Below the pieces are notes generated by a model. The model had not been told where the DNA came from. It saw only the letters and a list, made by a program, of their open reading frames with translations, and ran no database searches. Position numbers and translations under genes: made by a program. A stretch of DNA of 5,662 nucleotides. Source: Microbacterium sp. Lineage in GTDB: Bacteria; Actinomycetota; Actinomycetes; Actinomycetales; Microbacteriaceae. Below, one piece after another: positions 1 to 5,662 of the stretch (its first letter is position 1; every line of letters begins with the position of its first letter). The stretch spans positions 1-5,662 of the forward strand of contig JAJUIM010000139.1 of NCBI GenBank assembly GCA_029267645.1, read 5' to 3'.

Positions 1-402
1 CCGCAGCGCGTGGACGGGATCGACGAGTCGGCGTCGGCGCTCGAGGTCGTGCGGGCCGCCGCGCCCGCCGTGCCCGACCGCGACCTGCGCAACCGGCTCG
101 CGCGGTTCCTCATCCGGGGCGACGCCGCGCACCGGCCCGTCTCGTCGCTCTCGGGCGGCGAGCGCTTCCGCGTCGCGATCGCCCGGCTCGTGCTCGCGGA
201 TCCGCCGCCGCAGCTGCTCGTGCTCGACGAGCCGACGAACAACCTCGACATCGACACGGCCGAGCAGCTGCTCGAGGCGCTGCGGGCGTATCGCGGCGCC
301 GTGCTCATCGTGAGCCACGACGACGCGTTCCTGCGGCGACTCGCGCCCGATCTGACGCTCGAGCTGAGGGAGGGATCGCTGTCGGAGCGCGAGATAGATT
401 GA
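1..402 (+). CDS. ABC-F family ATP-binding protein, C-terminal fragment (5' end outside window)
   Basis: This is the last 133 codons of a cytosolic ATPase with no membrane segment. In fragment numbering, the second nucleotide-binding domain shows the signature LSGGE (50-54), Walker B LLVLDEP (72-78) running straight into TNNLD (79-83), and the switch histidine in SHD (105-107). The DEPTNNLD arrangement is typical of ABC-F proteins. Those have paired ATPase domains and no transmembrane part, and most act at the ribosome as translation factors or antibiotic-protection proteins. The frame is open to base 1, so the GTG at position 10 is internal and not the true start. Walker A and the first ATPase domain lie outside the window. 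The protein ends about 25 residues after the switch histidine, without a long basic tail. The polymerase gene begins 4 bases after the TGA. Housekeeping and resistance roles cannot be separated from this fragment. Family assignment is confident; specific function is not. Confidence 0.93.
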   Translation, partial: PQRVDGIDESASALEVVRAAAPAVPDRDLRNRLARFLIRGDAAHRPVSSLSGGERFRVAIARLVLADPPPQLLVLDEPTNNLDIDTAEQLLEALRAYRGAVLIVSHDDAFLRRLAPDLTLELREGSLSEREID

Positions 403-406
403 GGCG

Positions 407-2128
407 ATGACCGACCACTCGCCGTGGGCCGACGCCGACAGGATCGCGCTCGGTCGCACGGCGGGCGGCGGCATCGTCGCGACGGCGCTGTCGAGCCCCG
501 GCGAGACCGCGAGGCGGCCCATCACGCAGGCCGAGCTGCCGGCGTGGGTCGCGGCGCGCGAGGCCGAGGCCGAGCGCCCGATCCGCTGGGTGTGGCCCAG
601 CACGGCCGAGTGGTACCCGCCGCTCCTCGCAGCAGGCGTGCGCGTCTCGCGCTGCCACGACCTGCGGCTCTCGCACGCGATCCTGCGCGACGCCGTGCCA
701 GGCGCCGCCGAGCTGAGTCGCGCCGCGCAGTGGGACGCGCCCGACGCCGAGCACGACGACCGCGCCGACACCCTCTTCGACCTCGACGTCGGGCCGCAGC
801 GCGACGATCTGCGCGAGGTGCTCGCCGAGCTCGACCGGCAGGACGCCGCGCTCTCGGCCGCGGCGGATCCCGCGCGCATGCGGGTGCTGCTCGCGGCCGA
901 ATCGGCGGGCGCCCTCGTCGCCGCCGAGGCCCGCGCGGCTGGCGTGCCGTGGAGCGCCGAGCGGCACGCCGAGATCCTCGACGAGGTGCTCGGCCCGCGC
1001 GGGCCGGGCGGCGTCCCCGCGCGCATGACGGCGCTCGCGGCGCGCGTGCGCGAGGCGCTCGGGGATCCGCTCGTGTCGCTCGACTCGCCGCCGCGCCTCC
1101 TGCGCTCGATGCGGGCGGCGGGGATCCGCGTCGAGTCGACGAGCCGGTGGGAGCTCGCCGAGATCGACCACCCCGCGATCGCGCCGCTGCTGGAGTACAA
1201 GAAGCTCGCGCGCCTGCTCACGGCGAACGGCTGGGCGTGGCTCGACGCGTGGGTGCGCGACGGCCGCTTCCGCCCCGTGTACGTGCCGGGCGGCGTCGTG
1301 ACGGGGCGCTGGGCGTCGTCGGGCGGCGGCGCGCTGCAGCTGCCGCGCCAGCTGCGCGGTGCGCTGCGTGCCGATCCCGGCTGGCGGATCGTCGACGCCG
1401 ACGTCGCGCAGCTCGAGCCGCGCGTGCTCGCGGCGATGGCGCGCGACGAGCGCATGGCCGACGCCGCGCGCGGCCGCGACCTGTACGACGGCGTCGTCGC
1501 CGACGGCGCGGTCGCGACGCGCGCCGAGGCGAAGATCGCGGTGCTGGGCGCGATGTACGGATCCACGACGGGCGACGCCGGCCGCCTCGTGCCGCGCCTG
1601 CGCCGCGTGTATCCGCGGGCCATGGCGCTCGTCGACCGCGCCGCGCAGACGGGCGAGAACGGCGGCGTCGTCTCGACCTGGCTCGGCCGCACCTCGCCGC
1701 CGCCCGGCGAGGAGGTCCGCCGCGCCCAGGCGCGCGCGGCGGCACCCGATGCGACGGCGGCCGACGAGCGGGAGGCGCGGCGACTCGCCCGCGACCACGG
1801 CAGGTTCACGCGCAACTTCGTCGTGCAGGGCACGGCCGCCGAGTGGGCGCTCGCGTGGCTCGCCGACCTGCGGCTGCGGCTCGCGCGGCTGCCGGCCGTG
1901 GATCCGCCAGCGGGCGCCCCGCGATCCGGGCCCGCCTTCGCGCGGCGCGCGCACATCGCGTTCTTCCTGCACGACGAGGTCATCGTCCACGCGCCCGCCG
2001 AGCAGGCGGAGGCCGCCGCCGACGCCCTGCGCGCCTCGGCCGAGGCGGCTGGCCGGCTGCTGTTCGGCTCGTTCCCGCTCGACTTCCCGCTCGACCTCGC
2101 GATCGGCCCCGACGCCGCGGACGCCTAG
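407..2128 (+). CDS. Family-A (Pol I-like) DNA polymerase, 'bifunctional 3'-5' exonuclease/DNA polymerase' type
   Basis: This 573-residue protein is predicted to carry out template-directed DNA synthesis. Seen in the sequence: TGRWAS (299-304), matching the TGRLSS region of Pol I; motif A DVAQLEPR (332-339), with D332 as metal ligand and E337 at the steric-gate position; motif B from R372 through K376 to Y384-G385; NFVVQGTAAEWA (470-481), matching the Pol I QGTAAD segment; and motif C LHDEVIV (521-527) with D523 and E524. It is much shorter than E. coli Pol I (928 aa) and has no 5'-nuclease domain. Residues 1 to about 190 occupy the place of the 3'-5' exonuclease, but no D-x-E or other DEDD residue set is visible, so proofreading is doubtful. 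Motif B has L380 where E. coli Pol I has F762. Residues 429-463 are a Pro/Ala/Arg-rich linker. ATG 407 is the first start after the upstream stop; GAGG (401-404) lies only 2 bases away, so initiation may be coupled. Such proteins usually accompany a full PolA, suggesting an accessory repair role (inference). Confidence 0.92.
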   Translation: MTDHSPWADADRIALGRTAGGGIVATALSSPGETARRPITQAELPAWVAAREAEAERPIRWVWPSTAEWYPPLLAAGVRVSRCHDLRLSHAILRDAVPGAAELSRAAQWDAPDAEHDDRADTLFDLDVGPQRDDLREVLAELDRQDAALSAAADPARMRVLLAAESAGALVAAEARAAGVPWSAERHAEILDEVLGPRGPGGVPARMTALAARVREALGDPLVSLDSPPRLLRSMRAAGIRVESTSRWELAEIDHPAIAPLLEYKKLARLLTANGWAWLDAWVRDGRFRPVYVPGGVVTGRWASSGGGALQLPRQLRGALRADPGWRIVDADVAQLEPRVLAAMARDERMADAARGRDLYDGVVADGAVATRAEAKIAVLGAMYGSTTGDAGRLVPRLRRVYPRAMALVDRAAQTGENGGVVSTWLGRTSPPPGEEVRRAQARAAAPDATAADEREARRLARDHGRFTRNFVVQGTAAEWALAWLADLRLRLARLPAVDPPAGAPRSGPAFARRAHIAFFLHDEVIVHAPAEQAEAAADALRASAEAAGRLLFGSFPLDFPLDLAIGPDAADA

Positions 2129-2129
2129 C

Positions 2130-2678
2130 ATGAGGGGCATGCCCTGGGCCACGCGCGAAAGCCGCACCGTCTACGAGAACCCCTGGATCCGCGTGCGCGA
2201 GGACGCTGTGCAGCGCCCCGACGGCGGCGACGGCGTCTACGGCGTCGTCGAGCTGCGGAACCCCGCGGCCTTCGTCGTCGCGCTCGACGAGGACGACCGC
2301 GTGCTGCTCGTGCACGTCGACCGGTACACGGTCGGATCGTCGTGGGAGGTCGTCGCGGGCGGCACCGACGGCGAGCCCGCCGAGGTCGCCGCGCGCCGCG
2401 AGCTGCTCGAGGAGACGGGCCTCGAGGCCGACGAGTGGATCGAGGCGGGCCGCATGAACGCCCTGAACGGCATCTGCGTCGCGCCCGAGACGGTGTTCGT
2501 CGCGCGCGGGCTGCGGCAGGCCGCGGATCCGGCAGCCCACCAGGCCGAGGAGGGCATCGGCGCGACGCGCTGGGTGCCGTTCCGCGACGCGCTGCGGATG
2601 GGCGCGACGGGCGAGATCTCCGACGGCGAGACGATCGCGGCGCTCGCGATCGCGGCCGCGAGCGTGGGCCGCATCTGA
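2130..2678 (+). CDS. NUDIX hydrolase (possible ADP-ribose pyrophosphatase-like)
   Basis: This 182-residue protein belongs to the family that hydrolyses nucleoside diphosphates linked to another group, using metal bound by Nudix-box glutamates. The box spans about 77-98, with the core RELLEETGL at 90-98 giving R90, E91, E94, E95 and G97. An upstream glutamate, E82, has the correct seven-residue spacing to R90. The first glycine is one residue too close (GGTDGE, G-x4-E), and position 76, where the G-x5-E consensus puts Gly, is Ala. The N-terminal strand, with VYENPWIRVRED (14-25), and a later acidic AEEGI (139-143) resemble ADP-ribose pyrophosphatase-type members, but substrate cannot be assigned from sequence. 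The polymerase TAG, one base and then ATG 2130 suggest translational coupling. A second in-frame ATG at 2139 would remove only three residues. GAGGGG (2132-2137) is one base from that ATG, too close for a standard ribosome site, so the start is uncertain. A role in clearing damaged nucleotides or ADP-ribose would fit the neighbours but is inference. Confidence 0.92.
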   Translation: MRGMPWATRESRTVYENPWIRVREDAVQRPDGGDGVYGVVELRNPAAFVVALDEDDRVLLVHVDRYTVGSSWEVVAGGTDGEPAEVAARRELLEETGLEADEWIEAGRMNALNGICVAPETVFVARGLRQAADPAAHQAEEGIGATRWVPFRDALRMGATGEISDGETIAALAIAAASVGRI

Positions 2679-2711
2679 CCGGATCCGCCTCGCCTGTCGG
2701 TGGTCGCGGGC

Positions 2712-2715
2712 AGGA
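2712..2715 (+). promoter_or_regulatory. Ribosome binding site of the Lhr helicase gene
   Basis: AGGA lies seven bases upstream of GTG 2723, a normal Shine-Dalgarno spacing. It supports GTG as the start: an ATG at 2715 is in another frame, and no ATG, GTG or TTG in the Lhr frame lies in the gap after the NUDIX stop. A GGATCC palindrome (2717-2722) fills the spacer and abuts the start codon. Confidence 0.65.
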
Positions 2716-2722
2716 TGGATCC

Positions 2723-5662
2723 GTGGACATCCTCGAGAGCTTCAGCGCCCCGACCGCCGCGTGGTTCCGCGGCGCGTTCGCGCGGCCGACCGCCGCGCAG
2801 GAGGGCGCGTGGGGCGCGATCTCGCAGGGCCGCCACGCGCTCGTCGTCGCGCCGACCGGCTCGGGCAAGACGCTCTCGGCGTTCCTGTGGGCGATCGACC
2901 GCGTCTTCCGCGAGGGCACAGCGGGCGGCCCGCTGCCGGGGTTCGAGGCGCGCGAGCGGCCGCGCGACGGCAAGCGGCGCACGAAGATCCTCTACATCTC
3001 GCCCCTCAAGGCGCTCGGCGTCGACGTCGAGCGCAACCTGCAGTCGCCGCTCGTCGGCATCACGCAGGCCGCGCGCCGCATGGGCGTCGAGCCGCCCGCC
3101 GTCTCGGTCGGCGTGCGCTCGGGCGACACCCCGTCGAGCGAGCGCCAGAAGATGGTGCGCAATCCGCCCGACATCCTCATCACGACGCCCGAGTCGTTGT
3201 ACCTCATGCTCACGTCGAACGCGCGAGACACCCTCCGCGAGGTGCACACCGTCATCGTCGACGAGGTGCACGCCGTCGCCTCGTCGAAGCGCGGCGCCCA
3301 CCTCGCGGTCTCGCTCGAGCGCCTCGACGACCTGCTCGAGATGCCGGCGCAGCGCATCGGCCTGTCGGCGACCGTGCGCCCCATCGACGAGGTCGCGCGG
3401 TTCCTCGGCGGCGCGGCCCCTGTCGACATCGTCGCGCCGCCGGCCTCGAAGACGTTCGAGCTCGCGGTCCGCGTGCCGATCGACGACATGACGAACCCGC
3501 CGCCGGGCGGCGTGCGCGAACCCTCGCACCGCGCCGACCTCGCGGGCGCGCGGTCGGGCGAGCCGATGGCGCCGAACGACGACCGCTTCTGGGAGGGCAC
3601 GCCGGGCGCGGGCGACGGCGCGCCCTTCGCCGAGGCGGGCGATGCGTCGCGCGTCGAGGCGACCGGATCCATCTGGCCGCACGTCGAGGAGGCGATCGTC
3701 GATCGCATCCTCGAGAACAGCTCGACGATCGTGTTCGCCAACTCGCGCCGCCTCGCGGAGCGCCTCACGGGCCGCCTCAACGAGATCTACGCAGAGCGAC
3801 TCGGGCTCGAGACGCCCGACCAGACGGCGCCGGCCGCCGCGATGCCCGCGCAGGGCGGCCAGACGGCGGGCGTCGCGCCCGTGCTCGCGAAGGCGCACCA
3901 CGGATCCGTGTCGAAGGATCAACGCGCGATCGTCGAGGAGGAGCTGAAGTCGGGCGCGCTGCGCTGCGTCGTCGCGACGAGCAGCCTCGAGCTCGGCATC
4001 GACATGGGCGCCGTCGACCTCGTCGTGCAGGTCGAATCGCCTCCGAGCGCCGCGAGCGGCCTGCAGCGCGTGGGCCGCGCGGGCCACCAGGTGGGCGAGA
4101 TCAGCCGCGCCGATCTCTTCCCCAAGCACCGCGGCGACGTGCTGCACACGGCCGTCGTGACCGAGCGCATGCTGCACGGGCAGATCGAGGCGATCGCGAT
4201 CCCGCAGAACCCGCTCGACATCCTCGCGCAGCAGACCGTCGCGGCCTCGGCGCTCGACTCGGTCGACGTCGAGGCCTGGTACGAGTCGGTGCGCCGCAGC
4301 GCGCCCTTCCGCTCGCTGCCGCGCAGCGCGTACGAGGCCACGCTCGACCTGCTCGCGGGGCGATACCCGTCCGACGAGTTCGCCGAGCTGCGCCCGCGCA
4401 TCGTGTGGGATCGCGACCGCGGCGTGTTCGAGGGCCGCCCCGGCGCCCAGCGCCTCGCCGTCACGAGCGGCGGCACGATCCCCGACCGCGGCCTGTTCGG
4501 CGTCTTCGTCGCGGGCGAGACGCAGAACGCCCGCGTCGGCGAGCTCGACGAGGAGATGGTGTACGAGTCGCGCGTCGGCGACGTGTTCACGCTCGGCACG
4601 ACGAGCTGGCGCATCGTCGAGATCACGCACGATCGGGTCAACGTCGTGCCCGCCTTCGGGCAGCCCGGCCGCGTGCCGTTCTGGACGGGCGACGGCCTCG
4701 GCCGGCCCGCCGAGCTCGGCGAGGCGCTCGGCCGGTTCACGCGCGAGGTCGCGGCGGCCACGCCCGAGACGGCGCACGGCCGCCTGCGCGAGGCGGGCCT
4801 CGACGACAGCGCGCGCGTCAACCTCCTCGCGCACCTCGACGAGCAGCGCGAGGCGACGGGATCCCTGCCCACCGACCTCACGCTCACGGTCGAGCGGGGG
4901 CGCGACGAGGTCGGCGACTGGCGCATCATCCTGCATTCCCCATACGGCATGCACGTGCACGCGCCGTGGGCCCTCGCGGTCAACGCGCGCATCCGCGAGC
5001 GGCTCGGCGTCGACGGATCCGCCGTCGCGAGCGACGACGGCATCGTCGCGCGCATCCCCGACGCCGAGGCCGATCCGCCCGGCGCCGAGCTGTTCGTCTT
5101 CGACGCCGACGAGCTCGAGCAGATCGTGACCGACGAGGTCGGAGGATCCGCGCTGTTCGCCTCGCGCTTCCGCGAGTGCGCCGCGAGGTCGCTGCTCATG
5201 CCGCGCCTGCAGCCGGGCAAGCGCATGCCGCTGTGGCAGCAGCGGCAGCGCTCGGCCGCGCTGCTCGAGGTCGCGCGCAACCACCCCACGTTCCCCGTCA
5301 TCCTCGAGACGCTGCGCGAGGTGCTGCAGGACGTCTACGACCTGCCCGCGCTCGTGCGCATCGCGCGCGGCATCGCCGAGCGACGCATCCGGCTCGTCGA
5401 GTCCGAGCCCGCGCAGCCCTCGCCGTTCGCGCGCGACCTGCTGTTCGGATACGTCGGGGCCTTCATGTACGAGGGCGACTCACCCCTCGGCGAGCGCAAG
5501 GCCGCGGCGCTGTCGGTCGATCCGGCGCTGCTCGGCGAGCTGCTGGGGCGCGTCGAGATGCGCGAGCTGCTCGATCCCGACGTCGTCGCGCGGTTCGAGC
5601 TCGAGGCGCAGCGCCTCGCGGCCGACCGCCGCGTGCACGGCCTCGAGGGCGTCGCCGACCTC
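2723..5662 (+). CDS. lhr: Lhr-type ATP-dependent DNA helicase (superfamily 2), 3' end outside window
   Basis: This frame stays open for 980 codons to the window edge. Full-length Lhr proteins are about 1,500 residues, so roughly a third is missing. Lhr is an ATP-driven 3'-5' single-strand DNA translocase that unwinds duplexes, including RNA:DNA hybrids, and is tied to DNA repair in mycobacteria and E. coli. RecA domain 1 shows a Q-motif-like segment near Q26, Walker A APTGSGKT (43-50), Ia YISPLKAL (91-98), Ib TPESL (155-159), II DEVH (180-183) and III SAT (215-217). RecA domain 2 shows V, VVATSSLELGID (416-427), and VI, QRVGRAGH (448-455). IPQNPLDILAQQT (493-505) leads into the winged-helix region. 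The Lhr-specific region follows, with LHSPYG and VHAPWALA (737-752), PLWQQRQRSAALLEVA (about 835-850) and LLFGYVGAFMYEGDSP (about 907-922). The N-terminal helicase core is therefore whole and intact, and the C-terminal extension begins. Two Pro/Gly/Ala-rich insertions lie at about 256-316 and 361-388. Start GTG 2723 is set by AGGA at 2712. The 44-base gap from the NUDIX gene shows no terminator, so co-transcription is possible. Confidence 0.96.
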   Translation, partial: MDILESFSAPTAAWFRGAFARPTAAQEGAWGAISQGRHALVVAPTGSGKTLSAFLWAIDRVFREGTAGGPLPGFEARERPRDGKRRTKILYISPLKALGVDVERNLQSPLVGITQAARRMGVEPPAVSVGVRSGDTPSSERQKMVRNPPDILITTPESLYLMLTSNARDTLREVHTVIVDEVHAVASSKRGAHLAVSLERLDDLLEMPAQRIGLSATVRPIDEVARFLGGAAPVDIVAPPASKTFELAVRVPIDDMTNPPPGGVREPSHRADLAGARSGEPMAPNDDRFWEGTPGAGDGAPFAEAGDASRVEATGSIWPHVEEAIVDRILENSSTIVFANSRRLAERLTGRLNEIYAERLGLETPDQTAPAAAMPAQGGQTAGVAPVLAKAHHGSVSKDQRAIVEEELKSGALRCVVATSSLELGIDMGAVDLVVQVESPPSAASGLQRVGRAGHQVGEISRADLFPKHRGDVLHTAVVTERMLHGQIEAIAIPQNPLDILAQQTVAASALDSVDVEAWYESVRRSAPFRSLPRSAYEATLDLLAGRYPSDEFAELRPRIVWDRDRGVFEGRPGAQRLAVTSGGTIPDRGLFGVFVAGETQNARVGELDEEMVYESRVGDVFTLGTTSWRIVEITHDRVNVVPAFGQPGRVPFWTGDGLGRPAELGEALGRFTREVAAATPETAHGRLREAGLDDSARVNLLAHLDEQREATGSLPTDLTLTVERGRDEVGDWRIILHSPYGMHVHAPWALAVNARIRERLGVDGSAVASDDGIVARIPDAEADPPGAELFVFDADELEQIVTDEVGGSALFASRFRECAARSLLMPRLQPGKRMPLWQQRQRSAALLEVARNHPTFPVILETLREVLQDVYDLPALVRIARGIAERRIRLVESEPAQPSPFARDLLFGYVGAFMYEGDSPLGERKAAALSVDPALLGELLGRVEMRELLDPDVVARFELEAQRLAADRRVHGLEGVADL

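Larger units (their letters stand above)
198..5149. repeat. Dispersed GGATCC palindrome, 15 copies across the window
   Basis: Copies start at 198, 865, 1063, 1122, 1559, 1900, 2185, 2525, 2681, 2717, 3665, 3902, 4859, 5015 and 5144. At a GC content somewhat above 70%, independent base frequencies predict about two. Copies occur as Gly-Ser (GGA TCC, six), as GAT-CC of Asp-Pro (five) and across an Ile ATC codon (two). Two more lie in the 44-base gap before lhr. Occurrence in every register means one amino-acid pair or codon cannot explain it. The palindrome has no orientation. The cause is unknown. Confidence 0.85.

Noticed and set aside
1359..2129. Upstream extension of the NUDIX frame into the polymerase gene
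   Set aside because: The frame is open but the translation is Arg/Ser/Pro/Ala-rich noise until about 2130, where the conserved NUDIX N-terminus begins directly after the polymerase stop.
424..2133. A second long + strand frame overlapping the polymerase gene
   Set aside because: The product is almost entirely Arg, Ala and Gly, the usual result of reading GC-rich codons out of register. The 407-2128 frame has all three polymerase motifs.
305..2167. A 620-codon open frame on the - strand opposite the polymerase gene
   Set aside because: It is codon-aligned with the polymerase gene and explained by the same lack of AT-rich Leu and Ser codons; the product is low-complexity and unrecognisable.
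2679..2722. Possible promoter or terminator in the gap between the NUDIX gene and lhr
   Set aside because: I see no inverted repeat with a T-run and no convincing -35/-10 pair. The two GGATCC palindromes are too short for a terminator hairpin and belong to the window-wide motif excess.
198..5149. Reading the GGATCC excess as evidence for an active BamHI-type restriction system
   Set aside because: Restriction pressure normally depletes the cognate site, and no restriction or methylase gene is in the window.
2237..5284. A 1015-codon open frame on the - strand opposite lhr
   Set aside because: It is in exact codon register with lhr, so it needs only the absence of TTA, CTA and TCA codons from lhr, which very high GC ensures. 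Its product is Arg/Ala/Asp/His-rich with no recognisable motif, while the + frame carries every Lhr helicase motif.

Overview
The window reads as chromosomal DNA from a very GC-rich actinobacterium. Third codon positions are almost always G or C, and the proteins most resemble, from memory, the Microbacteriaceae (an Agrococcus-like genus is a guess). No mobile element, RNA gene, CRISPR array or phage gene was seen. All four genes are on the + strand and close together, so coding density is near total. Many long open frames on the other strand and in other registers are compositional shadows.

Layout: (1) 1-402, the C-terminal part of an ABC-F type ATPase, cut by the left edge. (2) 407-2128, a short family-A DNA polymerase of the actinobacterial 'bifunctional 3'-5' exonuclease/DNA polymerase' type. 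Polymerase motifs A, B and C are clear, but no acidic exonuclease motif is visible. (3) 2130-2678, a NUDIX hydrolase starting one base after the polymerase stop. (4) 2723-5662, the first 980 codons of an Lhr-type ATP-dependent helicase, running off the right edge with the helicase core complete.

Polymerase, NUDIX hydrolase and Lhr lie in the same direction with gaps of 1 and 44 bases and no visible terminator, so they may be co-transcribed. A joint role in DNA repair or nucleotide-pool and ADP-ribose housekeeping is inferred from context, not shown. The ABC-F gene is 4 bases upstream of the polymerase and may share the transcript, though its usual role is at the ribosome.

The most unusual signal is not a gene. 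The palindrome GGATCC occurs 15 times, in all codon registers and in the intergenic gap, where base composition predicts about two. In parallel, GACCC is absent from the + strand and GGGTC occurs only twice, and all nine Asp-Pro pairs use the otherwise rare Asp codon GAT. No wholly new multi-gene system was recognised; the genes belong to known families.
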